64,000 bases of DNA. Source: Variovorax sp. JS1663 (GTDB lineage Bacteria > Pseudomonadota > Gammaproteobacteria > Burkholderiales > Burkholderiaceae_C). Position numbers and translations under genes: made by a program. The notes beneath the pieces are model-generated. The model saw nothing but the letters and a program-made list of their open reading frames with translations. It was not told the DNA's origin and made no database searches. The stretch is from positions 25,027 to 89,026 of the forward strand of contig NZ_LYMK01000029.1 of NCBI RefSeq assembly GCF_002157355.1, written 5' to 3'. Positions 23,810 through 32,986 of this stretch are shown here, one piece after another (the first letter of the stretch is position 1; each line of letters starts with the position of its first letter).

Positions 23810-24238
23810 TCAGCGCAGGTCGCCGTCGAGGTAGTACCAACGGAGGAGGCCACCCTGCCCCACCTCGCGCATGAAACGGCTGCGCTCGTGCAATCGCGTG
23901 GCCGCGCCCGAGCGGCCGCGCTGGCGGGCGACGAATTCCACCTCGGCATGGTCCGCATCGACGGCGCGATGGGCGCGCACCTCAAGGCCCAGCCACCGGG
24001 TGCCCGGCTCGAAGTCCAGGCGCTCGGGCCGCTTCGATGAATGCCAGGTGGCCAGCAGATACTCGGCGCGCTCGCACACGAAGGCAGCGTAGCGCGAGCG
24101 CATCAGGGACTCGGCATCGGGCGCGGGCGTGCGCTCGAAGTCGTCCAGGTAGCGGCCGCAGCAGGCCGCATAGGCGAGCGCGGCGCCGTGGCGGTCTCGG
24201 CGGCCGCAGGGGCAGGGATCGGGCAAGGGACCGGGCAT
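23810..24238 (-). CDS. YchJ family protein
   Basis: A 142-residue member of the YchJ/UPF0225 family. The N-terminal SEC-C-like zinc motif DPCPCGRRD with YAACCGRYL supplies four cysteines, and the rest forms an NTF2-like domain (LMRSRYAAFV, LLATWHSS, RFMREVG, WYYLDGDL). Function is unknown. The start was set at the ATG giving MPGPLPDPCPCG, where the family begins. The gene is separated from the divergent LuxR-type regulator by about 80 bases. The 186 bases on its other side, up to the DUF3047 gene, hold nothing recognised. Confidence 0.85.
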   Translation of the reverse strand: MPGPLPDPCPCGRRDRHGAALAYAACCGRYLDDFERTPAPDAESLMRSRYAAFVCERAEYLLATWHSSKRPERLDFEPGTRWLGLEVRAHRAVDADHAEVEFVARQRGRSGAATRLHERSRFMREVGQGGLLRWYYLDGDLR

Positions 24239-24320
24239 GGCGCTGCGGATTGTCCCCCTGGAACGCCCCATGGCGCGCCGCTTGCTCGCGCCCTAGTCTC
24301 CGCACGAGGAGAAAACGGCG

Positions 24321-25064
24321 ATGTACCTCAAGACTTCGGAACAACAGGCGCTGCGCCGCATCTTCGCGCTGCTCGCCGAGGACGCCGGCGAGCGCGAAAT
24401 CCGCGAACACATGGGCTGGGCGCTGCTGGACCTGCTGCAGGCGGACCAGTTCGCCTCCTTCGTCTGGGACGCGGACAGCGGCAGCTTCGGCCGGCGGGTC
24501 GCGCTCAACATGGACCCGGGCAATCTCGACCGCTATGCGCAGTGGCACCAGCACCACGATCCGATCACCTTCGTGCTGCAGTCGCGCCGGCATGCCACGC
24601 GCGTGACCGAGGTGATGCCGCAGCGCGAACTGATGCGCACGCCCTTCTTCAACGACTTCCTCGCGCGCGACGGCCTGCACTGGGGCTTGAACCTGCATGC
24701 CTTCGACGGCCAGTGCGCGCTGGGCGACCTGCGCATCTGGCGGCGCCGTGGGCGCGGCGATTTCGGCGAGCACGAGACATCGCTGGTCGACCTGATCGAG
24801 CCGGCCTTCATCGGTGCCCTGCAGCGCGCGCAGCGGCGGGCCTGGCCGGCGACTGTGCGCGAGGCCGCCTGGGCCAGCCTGAGCCCGCGCGAGCAACAGG
24901 TCGCGCATGCCGTCTGCGAAGGCCTGACCGACAAGGAGATCGCGCGGCGCACGGGCGTCGGCGTGCCGACGGTGCGCACCTACCTGCGGCGCATCTTCGC
25001 CAAGCTGGGCATCGAGCGGCGCGCCGCCCTCGCCGCCTGGGCGGCGCCGGGCACGGGGCACTGA
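24321..25064 (+). CDS. LuxR-family transcription regulator
   Basis: A 247-residue regulator with a C-terminal NarL/LuxR helix-turn-helix at about residues 185-240 (LSPREQQVAHAVCEGLTDKEIA, VPTVRTYLRRIFAKLGI). The N-terminal 180 residues lack a receiver domain or an acyl-homoserine-lactone signature and may be a GAF-like sensor. RBS GAGGAG precedes the ATG. It converges on the amidase gene with six bases between stops and is divergent from ychJ. Target and signal are unknown. Confidence 0.85.
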   Translation: MYLKTSEQQALRRIFALLAEDAGEREIREHMGWALLDLLQADQFASFVWDADSGSFGRRVALNMDPGNLDRYAQWHQHHDPITFVLQSRRHATRVTEVMPQRELMRTPFFNDFLARDGLHWGLNLHAFDGQCALGDLRIWRRRGRGDFGEHETSLVDLIEPAFIGALQRAQRRAWPATVREAAWASLSPREQQVAHAVCEGLTDKEIARRTGVGVPTVRTYLRRIFAKLGIERRAALAAWAAPGTGH

Positions 25065-25070
25065 GCCCCT

Positions 25071-26594
25071 TTACTTGGCCGGCGCCGGCACGCGGCCGAG
25101 CACCCCCTCCACAGCCATCCCGACCGCCAGCAGGCGCCGGTCGCTGCCGGCCGGGCCGTCAAGCTCCAGCCCCACCGGCAGGCCGCTGGTCGCGCCCAGC
25201 CCCGACGGCAATTGCAGCCCCGGAATACCGGCATTGCTGCCGGGATCGGTGTTCTGGATCAGCAGGCCGAAGTTCTCAAGGCTGCTGGATTCCGGATTGG
25301 CCGGCAGCGCCACGCGCGGCACGGTGGGAAAGACCAGCGCGTCGAGCCGGTTCTTCTTGAAGGTGTCGCGGTAGAGCTTCTGCAACGCCGGCCGCGCCTT
25401 GCGCATCGCGTTGTCGTACACCGGCTTCGCATCGACCACGCCCTTCTCCGCCGGCAGCTTGCGCGGCAGCACCAGGCCGTCGAAGGTGCCCTTGACGTCC
25501 GGGCTGGCGATGCCGGCCGCCAACTGGCGGATGTCGACGCCGGCGCGGTACCTCGTCAGGTAGGCGGACAGGTCGTCGTGGATCTCGTAGAGCGCCACCG
25601 GGAAGCTGACCGCGCCATTGAGCTCGGCCAGCTTCGGCATCTCCACATCGACCAGCGTGACGCCCGCGGCGCGCAGCTTGGCCAGCGCGGCGTCGGTGGC
25701 GACGCGGGTGTCCTCGTCGAGGTTGGCGTAGAAGCCCTTCACCACGCCGAGCCGCACGCGCTTCGGATCGGCCGCGACCACCGGCGCGCCGCCGGCGATG
25801 GCGCGGTCCAGCAGCGCCAGGTCGGCCACCGAGAGCCCCATGGGTCCGGCGGTGTCGCGCGTGTGCGAGATCGGCACGATGCCCTGTTGCGAATAGCGGC
25901 CCACGGTGGGGCGCAGCGCCGCGCAGCCGTTGAAGGCGCAGGGGATGCGCACCGAGCCGCCGGTGTCCGTGCCCAGGGCGGCCGGCGCCATGCGCGCGCC
26001 CAGCGCCGCGCCGTTGCCCGACGAGGAGCCCCCGGCCACGCGGCTCGCGTCGTAGGCATTGCGCACGCCTACCTCGGGCCCGCTCTGGAAAGCCGGGTTG
26101 TAGCCGCTGACGCCGAAGGCCAGCTCGTGCATGTGGGTCTTGCCCAGCACGACGGCGCCGGCCGCGCGCAGCTTGGCGACCACCGGTGCGTCGGCACCCG
26201 CCACGAAGCTCTTGAGCGCGGGCGTGCCGGCGCTGGTCGGCAGGCCCAGGACCTGGATGTTGTCTTTGATCACCACCGGCAGCCCGCCCAGCGGCTTGCA
26301 GGGCCCGCCGCGCTTGCGCACCGCATCGGCCGCGCGCGCGGCCTTCATGGCGCCGGCCTCGTCCAGGGTGATGAAGGCGTTGAGCTGCGCCTTGGCCTTG
26401 GCCTGCGCGAGGTAGGCCGAGACCAGTTGCTCGCTGGTCAGCGAGCCGGCGCACAGCCGGGCGGCGGCGTCGCTGGCGGTGAGCGTGGCGATGTCGGGTG
26501 GCGCGGGCTGCGCGAGCGCGCATGGTGCAAGGACAGCCGCGCACAGCGCGGACACCGCGGCGCGAACGGCACGGACCCGAAGGGGGATGGGCAT
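25071..26594 (-). CDS. Exported amidase (amidase signature family)
   Basis: A 507-residue amidase-signature hydrolase with a signal peptide (basic residues, then AAVSALCAAVLAPCALAQ, cleaved near residue 28), so it should act in the periplasm. The Ser-cisSer-Lys triad is visible: Lys in PVVIKDN, the cis-Ser in RVAGGSSSGNGAA, the nucleophile in LGTDTGGSVRIP. Substrate is not deducible; amides, ureido compounds and nitrile products are common. It lies downstream of the acyl-CoA dehydrogenase after an 82-base gap holding a perfect hairpin. Confidence 0.9.
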   Translation of the reverse strand: MPIPLRVRAVRAAVSALCAAVLAPCALAQPAPPDIATLTASDAAARLCAGSLTSEQLVSAYLAQAKAKAQLNAFITLDEAGAMKAARAADAVRKRGGPCKPLGGLPVVIKDNIQVLGLPTSAGTPALKSFVAGADAPVVAKLRAAGAVVLGKTHMHELAFGVSGYNPAFQSGPEVGVRNAYDASRVAGGSSSGNGAALGARMAPAALGTDTGGSVRIPCAFNGCAALRPTVGRYSQQGIVPISHTRDTAGPMGLSVADLALLDRAIAGGAPVVAADPKRVRLGVVKGFYANLDEDTRVATDAALAKLRAAGVTLVDVEMPKLAELNGAVSFPVALYEIHDDLSAYLTRYRAGVDIRQLAAGIASPDVKGTFDGLVLPRKLPAEKGVVDAKPVYDNAMRKARPALQKLYRDTFKKNRLDALVFPTVPRVALPANPESSSLENFGLLIQNTDPGSNAGIPGLQLPSGLGATSGLPVGLELDGPAGSDRRLLAVGMAVEGVLGRVPAPAK

Positions 26595-26649
26595 GGCGGA
26601 CTCCTCCGTGAAGCGAAGCCGCCATGTTGCGCCGGCTGGCGGCGCCTGT

Positions 26650-26671
26650 CTGTCATCCGTATCGATGACAG
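26650..26671. repeat. Perfect 8-bp inverted repeat between acyl-CoA dehydrogenase and amidase genes
   Basis: CTGTCATC and GATGACAG flank the six-base loop CGTATC. The stem lies 6 bases past the acyl-CoA dehydrogenase stop and 56 bases before the amidase start (both minus strand). There is no U-run, so it is either a weak terminator, an mRNA-stabilising stem or an operator for the amidase gene. Confidence 0.5.
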
Positions 26672-26676
26672 GCGTC

Positions 26677-27807
26677 TCAGGCCAGCGCTCGCTGGATCAG
26701 CAGCTTCTGGATGTCCGAGGTGCCTTCGTAGATCTGGCACACGCGCACGTCGCGGTAGATGCGCTCCAGCGGGAAGTCGTTGACGTAGCCATAGCCGCCC
26801 AAGGTCTGGATGGCCGCGCTGCAGACCCGTTCGGCCATCTCGCTGGCGAACAGCTTGGCCATGGCCGCCTCCTTCAGGCAGGGCAGGCCGGCATCGCGCA
26901 GGCTGGCCGCATGCCAGATCAGTTGCCGCGCGGCCTCCAGCTGCGTCGCGCAGTCCGCCAGGCGGAAGCCCACCGCCTGCTGCTCGAAAATGGCCTGGCC
27001 GAAGGCCTGCCGCTCCTTGGCATACGCGATGGCGACCTCGAAGGCGCTGCGCGCCATGCCCACGCTCTGGGCGGCGATGCCGATGCGTCCGCCCTCCAGC
27101 GCGCCGAGCGCAATCTTGTAGCCCTCGCCTTCCTGGCCGATCAGGTTCTCGGCCGGGATGCGGCAGCCGTCGAAGTTGATCTGGGCGGTGTCGCTGGAAT
27201 GCTGGCCCAGCTTGTCCTCCAGCCGGGCCACGGTGTAGCCGGGCGCATCGGTTGGCACGATGAAGGCGCTCATCCCGCGCTTGCCCGCGCCCTTGTCGGT
27301 GACCGCGATGACGATCGCGACCTGCCCGTTCTTGCCGCTGGTGATGAACTGCTTGACGCCATCGATCACCCAGCCGTCGCCGTCCCTGCGCGCGGTGGTG
27401 CGCAACGACGACGCATCGCTGCCCGCCTGCGGCTCTGTCAGGCAGAAGGCGCCGAGCATCTGTCCCTGCGCCAGCGGCTGCAGCCATTGCTTCTTCTGCG
27501 CCGCATTGCCGTAGCGCATGAGGATGGCGTTGACCGGGCAGTTGGTGACGCTGATGGCGGTGCTGGTGCCGCCGTCGCCGGCCGCGATTTCCTCCAGCAC
27601 CAGGGCCAGGGTGAGGTAGTCGAGGCCAGCGCCGCCGTCCTCCTCGGGCACGCAGATGCCGTAGGCGCCCAGCGCCGCGAGGCCGGCATGCGCCTCCTTG
27701 GGGAACAGGTGCTCGCGGTCCCAGCGCGCGGCATGGGGCCACAGCTGTTCCTGCGCGAAGGCGCGCACCGCGTCGCGGATGGCTTCCTGGTCGGGGGTCA
27801 GCAGCAT
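26677..27807 (-). CDS. Acyl-CoA dehydrogenase
   Basis: FAD-dependent alpha,beta-dehydrogenase of 376 residues. FAD and substrate stretches are CLTEPQAGSD and QFITSGKNG; the catalytic Glu is in the usual place, QIYEGTSDIQ, unlike the isovaleryl-CoA enzyme in this window. Closest general type is short-chain or 2-methyl-branched acyl-CoA dehydrogenase, so isobutyryl-, 2-methylbutyryl- or butyryl-CoA are plausible substrates. It begins 19 bases after the M20 peptidase-type gene on its other side ends, so they are not obviously one pathway. Confidence 0.9.
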   Translation of the reverse strand: MLLTPDQEAIRDAVRAFAQEQLWPHAARWDREHLFPKEAHAGLAALGAYGICVPEEDGGAGLDYLTLALVLEEIAAGDGGTSTAISVTNCPVNAILMRYGNAAQKKQWLQPLAQGQMLGAFCLTEPQAGSDASSLRTTARRDGDGWVIDGVKQFITSGKNGQVAIVIAVTDKGAGKRGMSAFIVPTDAPGYTVARLEDKLGQHSSDTAQINFDGCRIPAENLIGQEGEGYKIALGALEGGRIGIAAQSVGMARSAFEVAIAYAKERQAFGQAIFEQQAVGFRLADCATQLEAARQLIWHAASLRDAGLPCLKEAAMAKLFASEMAERVCSAAIQTLGGYGYVNDFPLERIYRDVRVCQIYEGTSDIQKLLIQRALA

Positions 27808-27826
27808 GGGGCCTCCTGGGTGACGG

Positions 27827-29074
27827 TCACTTCGAGGCGCCGAGGTCCATGATCAGCTTGCCGGCCATGTACAGGCGGCGCGGGATCGCGTCGATCATCA
27901 CGTACTCGGCCTGGTCGCTGTGGTAGCCGAAGCCCGGCAGGCCCAGGCTCTCGATCACCGGCTTGCCGGACAGGGCGGCATAGGCGGCGTCGGTGCCGCC
28001 GCCGGTGCGCTCCTCGATGCCCAGGGTGCCGCCGGCCTCCTTGTAATAGACCACCGCCTTGTCGACCAGCTTCTTGCCGCCCTCGCCCGCATTGAAGGCC
28101 GGACGGCCGCGGGTGACCAGCACCTGGACCTCCGCGTCCTTGAGCTTCTTCTTCTGCGCGCGCTCCTGCAGCGTCTTCATCGCGGCCTCGAAGTCCTCGT
28201 TGCGCGCGTAGCGCACATCGGCATTGAGGGTGGCGCTGTCGGGGATGATGTTGGAGACCGCGCCAGCCTTGGCGATGGTCCAGTTGAAGCGCAGGTTCTT
28301 CGACTTGTCGTCCAGGTCCATGGTGCGCAGCACCAGGTCGGAGGCCTCGACCAGCGCGTTGACGCCCAGCTCCGGCGCCGCGCCCGCGTGCGAAGCCTTG
28401 CCCTTGATGTTGACCTGCACGTAGGCGATGCCGGAGGTGCCCAGCGACAGCTTCTCGGACTCGGCACCGGTGGGCTCGAAGGACAACACGAAGTCGCTGG
28501 CCTTGGCCTCTTCCTGGATCAGGTCGCGCGAGCCGAAGGAGCCTTTTTCCTCGTCGGTGTTGTACAGCACGGTGAGGGTGCCGAAGTCCTGGAAGCCGCG
28601 CGCCTTCAGCAGCTTGAGGGTGTGCAGGATGACGGCGTTGCCGCCCTTGTCGTCCGCGATGCCGGGACCGTAGGCCTTGTTGCCCTCGACGCGGAACGGC
28701 GCCTTGGCGAGGATGCCCTTGAGGTACACCGTGTCCATGTGGGACATGAGCAGGATGTTCTTGCCGCCCTTGCCCTTGAGCTTGCCGACGATGTTGTCGC
28801 CGACCACCAGGCCGGCCGACTTGTGTCGGGTGACGGTGAAGCCCAGCGCCTTGAGCTCGTCCTTGAAGAACTTGCCGGCAGCCGCCAGACCTTCGGCATC
28901 CCCTGTGCCGGTCTCGATGTTGACCAGGCGCTCCAGCGTCTTGACCACGGCCGGCTGTTCGGCGGTGGCGGCCGCGAACAGGGCCTCGTCACGGGTCTGG
29001 CTCCAGGCAGTGGACGCAAGAAAGGCAGTGGAAAGAAGGGCGGCCAGTGCGCTGTGATGGAAGGCCGGATGCAT
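27827..29074 (-). CDS. Exported M20 peptidase, glutamate carboxypeptidase (CPG2) type
   Basis: A 415-residue zinc peptidase resembling carboxypeptidase G2, which removes C-terminal glutamate from folates and peptides. A signal peptide (LAALLSTAFLASTAWSQ) ends near residue 26. Metal ligands are in LLMSHMDTVY (His, Asp), ADDKGGNA, NTDEEKGS (catalytic and bridging Glu) and GFGYHSDQAEYV; KASHAGAAPELG is the dimerisation-domain loop. GGGAGA lies upstream of the ATG. Periplasmic scavenging of glutamate or folate derivatives is the likely job. Confidence 0.9.
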   Translation of the reverse strand: MHPAFHHSALAALLSTAFLASTAWSQTRDEALFAAATAEQPAVVKTLERLVNIETGTGDAEGLAAAGKFFKDELKALGFTVTRHKSAGLVVGDNIVGKLKGKGGKNILLMSHMDTVYLKGILAKAPFRVEGNKAYGPGIADDKGGNAVILHTLKLLKARGFQDFGTLTVLYNTDEEKGSFGSRDLIQEEAKASDFVLSFEPTGAESEKLSLGTSGIAYVQVNIKGKASHAGAAPELGVNALVEASDLVLRTMDLDDKSKNLRFNWTIAKAGAVSNIIPDSATLNADVRYARNEDFEAAMKTLQERAQKKKLKDAEVQVLVTRGRPAFNAGEGGKKLVDKAVVYYKEAGGTLGIEERTGGGTDAAYAALSGKPVIESLGLPGFGYHSDQAEYVMIDAIPRRLYMAGKLIMDLGASK

Positions 29075-29152
29075 GTGGTGAGTCTCCCGTAATGGATTAA
29101 CACTCCATTCTAGGAGTGCATGTATGCGACAGGAGCTGCCAGGCGCAGGCGC

Positions 29153-29180
29153 AAAAAAAGTCACCGGCGCCTGCCGGTGA
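29153..29180 (-). terminator. Intrinsic terminator after the 29.2-29.7 kb gene
   Basis: On the minus strand TCACCGGC-AGGC-GCCGGTGA forms a perfect 8-bp GC-rich stem, followed by CTTTTTTT. It lies 21 bases beyond the stop of the hypothetical gene at 29202 and ends its transcript before the M20 peptidase gene. Confidence 0.88.
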
Positions 29181-29201
29181 TCGCAAAAATTGTCAGGCGC
29201 T

Positions 29202-29714
29202 TCAGGCGGCCTGCAGCGAGGCAGCCGACCTCGCGAGGGCACGCGCGCTGAGCTGCGCGCTGGTTCGCAGCACGCCTTGCCAGTACCGCTCCACCGCCTC
29301 GAGGCCGCCGGCCTTTTCCTGCTGCTCGAAGGGCAGGAACAGGGTCCAGTCGTTGAGGCCGAGGAAATGAGAACGAAAGACGTCGCCGTGAAAACCCGCA
29401 GTCTCTTCTGCCGTCACATCCCGCGTGATGTAGCGGCCGTTCGCGAACTGGGCTTCGAGGGCATCGAGATAGGCGCCGGCCATGGCGACCCGAATCCTGG
29501 CGAGCTCGTCCTCGGTGAGGCGCTGCGCGGTCTCCAGCGAAAGACCGGGCACGACACCGCCTTTCGTGCCGGCAGCCCCGTCGATGTCGCCGGTCGCCCA
29601 GCATGCGTAGTAATAGCCGCGGTCCGCGAAATAGCTGTAGAACGAAACGACGCGCCCCCTGGACAGGAGAGCGCGCAGCTCGCGGCACTGGACCTTCGAG
29701 ATCGAAGATGGCAT
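29202..29714 (-). CDS. Hypothetical protein, 170 residues
   Basis: Unrecognised. The chosen ATG (29714) has GGAG six bases upstream; a start at 29741 would add nine residues. The sequence has an aromatic N-terminal stretch (VVSFYSYFADRGYYYACWA), a mixed middle (TEDELARIRVAMAGAYLDALE) and a helical alanine-rich C-terminus; no signal peptide or clear membrane helix. It is monocistronic, with its own intrinsic terminator. Base composition is slightly lower in GC than the surrounding genes. It may be an accessory cytosolic protein. Confidence 0.7.
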   Translation of the reverse strand: MPSSISKVQCRELRALLSRGRVVSFYSYFADRGYYYACWATGDIDGAAGTKGGVVPGLSLETAQRLTEDELARIRVAMAGAYLDALEAQFANGRYITRDVTAEETAGFHGDVFRSHFLGLNDWTLFLPFEQQEKAGGLEAVERYWQGVLRTSAQLSARALARSAASLQAA

Positions 29715-29817
29715 GAACACTCCAGCAAGGGTCGATCGCACACCGAATGGCGGTACCCCTTGCCCACATCACCGCCTTCGACCCGGCTCGAACTGCAGTT
29801 ATCGTGCCCGCGCGCAT

Positions 29818-31002
29818 TCAGACCAGTTCGAGCGCGACGGCGGTGCCTTCGCCGCCGCCGATGCACAGCGTCGCCACGCCGCGCTTCTTGCCCTTTTGCT
29901 GCAGTGCATGAATCAGCGTGACCATGATGCGCGCGCCGCTCGCGCCGATCGGGTGGCCCAGGGCGCAGGCGCCGCCATGCACGTTGACCGCCGCGTGCGG
30001 CACGCCGAGCTCGTGCATCAGCGCCATCGGCACCACGGCGAAGGCCTCGTTGACCTCCCACAGGTCCACGTCCTTCACGCCCCAGCCGGTCTTCTTGAAG
30101 AGCTTGGCCACCGCCCCCACCGGCGCGGTCGAAAACCACTCGGGCTGCTGCGCATGGGTGGCGTGACCGAGGATGCGCGCGATCGGCTTGGCGCCCAGCT
30201 TCTTCGCGGTGCTCTCGGTCATCATCACCAGCGCCGCCGCGCCGTCGTTGATCGAGGAGCTGGAGGCGGCGGTGATGGTGCCGCCCTCTTTCTTGAAGGC
30301 AGGCTTGAGCGTGGGAATCTTGTCGAGCCTGACCTTGCCCGGGCCCTCGTCGATCTCGATCAGCGTGTCGCCGGCGCGGCCCTTGACCAGCACCGGCGCG
30401 ATCTCGGCCTTGAAGGCGCCCGAGCTGGTGGCCGCCTTGGCGCGCTCCACGCTGGCGATGGCGAACTCGTCCTGCTGCGCGCGCGTGAACTTGTACTTGG
30501 CGGCGCAGTCCTCGCCGAAGGTGCCCATGGAGCGGCCGGGCTGGTAGGCGTCCTCCAGGCCGTCGAGCATCATGTGGTCGAAGATGCGGTCGTGGCCCAT
30601 CCGGTAGCCGCCGCGGCCCTTGAGCATCAGGTAGGGCGCGTTGGTCATGCTTTCCATGCCGCCGGCCACCATCAGCTCGTGGGTGCCGGCCAGCAGCATG
30701 TCGTACGCCAGCATCGCGGCCTTCATGGCCGAGCCGCACATCTTGCTGAGGGTGACGGCCCCCGCGCTGTCGGGCAGGCCGCCCTTGTAGGCCGCCTGGC
30801 GCGCCGGGGCCTGGCCCTGGCCGGCCATCAGGCAGTTGCCGAACAGCACCTCGCCGACAGCGTCGGCCGCGATGCCGGCACGCTCGACGGCGGCCTTGAT
30901 GGCCACGCCGCCGAGGTCATGGGCTGCGAGGGAAGAGAAATCGCCCTGGAAGCCACCCATGGGGGTGCGGGCGGCGCCGACGATGACGATGGATTCACTC
31001 AT
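29818..31002 (-). CDS. Acetyl-CoA acetyltransferase (thiolase)
   Basis: A 394-residue thiolase II-type enzyme interconverting two acetyl-CoA and acetoacetyl-CoA. The acyl-accepting Cys89 is in LSKMCGSAMKA, the His in NVHGGACALGHPIGASG, and the second catalytic Cys in TLCIGGGEG. AAGGAG precedes the ATG. It lies downstream of aceK beyond a structured repeat. With HMG-CoA lyase making acetoacetate, it is the natural last enzyme once acetoacetate is activated. A 3-oxoacyl-CoA thiolase acting on other chain lengths cannot be excluded. Confidence 0.92.
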   Translation of the reverse strand: MSESIVIVGAARTPMGGFQGDFSSLAAHDLGGVAIKAAVERAGIAADAVGEVLFGNCLMAGQGQAPARQAAYKGGLPDSAGAVTLSKMCGSAMKAAMLAYDMLLAGTHELMVAGGMESMTNAPYLMLKGRGGYRMGHDRIFDHMMLDGLEDAYQPGRSMGTFGEDCAAKYKFTRAQQDEFAIASVERAKAATSSGAFKAEIAPVLVKGRAGDTLIEIDEGPGKVRLDKIPTLKPAFKKEGGTITAASSSSINDGAAALVMMTESTAKKLGAKPIARILGHATHAQQPEWFSTAPVGAVAKLFKKTGWGVKDVDLWEVNEAFAVVPMALMHELGVPHAAVNVHGGACALGHPIGASGARIMVTLIHALQQKGKKRGVATLCIGGGEGTAVALELV

Positions 31003-31070
31003 GAACGATCTCCTTGAAAAAAATGGTCTGTCGTCAGTTCAAAGTCACATGCCCTTCATAGGCCTATTCA

Positions 31071-31167
31071 GGGAACACCGCGGACCGGCTTTGCCGGGCC
31101 GCTGGTGTTGCCCCCAGTGAGGGGGTTGGCGGAGCGACACGAAGTGCGCACAGCCTGGGGGAAAGCT
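31071..31167 (+). repeat. Hairpin-rich dispersed repeat, copy A
   Basis: Begins GGGAACACCGCGGACCGGC and ends CTGGGGGAAAGCT. It matches copy B (40160-40255) and the reverse complement of copy C (46498-46595) over almost its full length, with small differences. Internal pairing: CACCGCGG..CCGGC with GCCGGGCCGCTGGTG, then CCCCC with GGGGG. Its right end touches the aceK stop codon (31166-31168), so it forms the 3' flank of aceK and lies upstream of the thiolase gene. Confidence 0.85.
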
Positions 31168-32977
31168 AAAAATAAGGGGCGTGGCCGTCGTGGTGGAAAC
31201 GGTGGGCCTCGTCATAGGGAAACACGTCGAGCATCTGGCCGGCCTGGATGCGCTCTTTGTGGCTCTGCCAGAAGCTCGCGTCGAGCAGGTCGGCATGGTG
31301 GGCCATGAAGGCCCGACGCACGGCCTCGTTGCCGAGCAGGAAAGGGCCGAAGGTCTCGGGGAACACGTCCTTCGGGCCGACCGAATACCAGACTTCGCCG
31401 CTCAGCTCGTCCTCCTCGTTGCGAGGGGTCGGCACGCGGCGGAAGTTGCATTCGGTGAGGTACTCGATCTCGTCGTAGTCGTAGAACACCACCTTGCCGC
31501 CGCGCGTGACGCCGAAGTTCTTCCACAGCATGTCGCCGGGAAAGATGTTGGCCGCGACCATGTCCTTGATGGCATTCCCATACTCGACCACCGCATGCTC
31601 CAGCTGCTTGCCCGCCCGCTGGGCGTGCTCGGGATGCTCCATCTGGTCGAAGGCCTCCTGCAGGTAGATGTTCAGCGGGATCATCCGGCGCTCGATGTAG
31701 ACGTGCTTGAGCACCACCTCCATCTCCCCGTTGCCGTCGCGGTCGCCGATCTCCAGCTGGCTGGGGGCGAACTGCCGGATCTCCTCGATCAGCTCCGGCT
31801 CGAATCGGTCCAGCGGGAAGCCGACGTTGCTGTACTCCAGCGTATCGGCCATGCGGCCCACGCGGTCGTGCTGCTTGACCAGCATGTACTTGCTCTTGAT
31901 CTGCTCGCGCGTGGTGTCCTTCTGCGGAGGGTAGAAGTCCTTGATCACCTTGAACACGTAGGGGAAGGACGGCAGGTCGAACACCAGCATCACCATGCCC
32001 TTGATGCCCGGGGCGATGCGGAACCTGTCGGTGGAGTAGTTCAGGTGGTAGAGGAAGTCGCGGTAGAAGAGCGTCTTGCCCTGCTTGGCCAGGCCCAGGG
32101 CGTTGTAGATCTCGGCCCGCGGCTTGCGCGGCATCAGCGAGCGCAGGAACTGCACGTAGGCCGATGGCACCTCCATGTCGACCATGAAGTAGGCCCGCGC
32201 GAAGCTGAACAGCATCTGCAGGTCCTCTTCCCCGAAGAGGGCTGCGTCGATGTAGAACTTGCCCGCGCGGTCGTGCAGGATCGGCAGCGCCAGCGGCAGC
32301 TCGATGAAGCCGTTGATGATCTTGCCCACCACGTAGGCGCCCTTGTTCCGGTAGAAGAGACCCGACAGCACCTGCACCTGGAAGTTGGCGCGCAGCTTGA
32401 CCTGGTGGAAACGCCCGAGGATGGCAGCGGCCACGCGCTCGGCGTCACGCTGGATGTCGGCGAAGCGCCCCAGCAGCGCATAGTCCTCCAGCAGCTGGCG
32501 GACCGTGTCGGCCAGCGTGTGCTGCTCGGGGTAGTAGGCGCGATAGGTCGGCGCGCCGCGCGGCTCGAGGTACTCGGTGCTGACGGCCGGCCGCACGAAG
32601 ATGAAGTCGTTCTGGAAGTAGGCCCGGTGCAGGATCTTGGTGGTCACCGAGTTGAAGAAGGTCTCGGCCAGCTCGGGCTGGTGGTGGTCGACCAGGAGGC
32701 CGATGAAGTGCAGCTTGACCTGGTGCCACACGTCCATGGGCTGCTCGCCGGCCTTGAACTCCTTCTCGAGCCGGGCCACGGCCTCGCTCACGCGCAGGTC
32801 GTAGAACTCGATGCGCTCCCGCTGGGCGCGCTGCTGGCCCGACCAGTCGGCCGTCTCGAACCGGTGCTTGGCCCGCGCCGACTCGGCGCGGAACAGCCGG
32901 TAGTGGCGGTCGAAACCGTCACGCATCGCCTTCGCGATGTCGTAGGCCAGCGGCGAGTCGAGGCGCTGCGGGAACAT
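31166..32977 (-). CDS. aceK: Isocitrate dehydrogenase kinase/phosphatase
   Basis: Bifunctional enzyme that phosphorylates isocitrate dehydrogenase to divert isocitrate into the glyoxylate shunt, and reverses it. The 603-residue length is typical. Landmarks are ELAETFFNSVTTKIL, the ATP-loop region APGIKGMVMLVFDLPS, YVFKVIKDFYPPQK with the nucleotide-binding lysine, and the NFGVTRGGKVVFYDYDEIEYL catalytic/metal region. It follows the carbonic anhydrase gene by nine bases. Having it beside genes that make acetyl-CoA from leucine and fatty acids is metabolically sensible. Confidence 0.96.
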   Translation of the reverse strand: MFPQRLDSPLAYDIAKAMRDGFDRHYRLFRAESARAKHRFETADWSGQQRAQRERIEFYDLRVSEAVARLEKEFKAGEQPMDVWHQVKLHFIGLLVDHHQPELAETFFNSVTTKILHRAYFQNDFIFVRPAVSTEYLEPRGAPTYRAYYPEQHTLADTVRQLLEDYALLGRFADIQRDAERVAAAILGRFHQVKLRANFQVQVLSGLFYRNKGAYVVGKIINGFIELPLALPILHDRAGKFYIDAALFGEEDLQMLFSFARAYFMVDMEVPSAYVQFLRSLMPRKPRAEIYNALGLAKQGKTLFYRDFLYHLNYSTDRFRIAPGIKGMVMLVFDLPSFPYVFKVIKDFYPPQKDTTREQIKSKYMLVKQHDRVGRMADTLEYSNVGFPLDRFEPELIEEIRQFAPSQLEIGDRDGNGEMEVVLKHVYIERRMIPLNIYLQEAFDQMEHPEHAQRAGKQLEHAVVEYGNAIKDMVAANIFPGDMLWKNFGVTRGGKVVFYDYDEIEYLTECNFRRVPTPRNEEDELSGEVWYSVGPKDVFPETFGPFLLGNEAVRRAFMAHHADLLDASFWQSHKERIQAGQMLDVFPYDEAHRFHHDGHAPYF

Positions 32978-32986
32978 GGGCGTCGT

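Noticed and set aside
31071..31167. Intrinsic terminator or attenuator
   Set aside because: Stems are strong but no U-run follows on either strand, and the same sequence recurs at two other places, so it is better described as a dispersed repeat.
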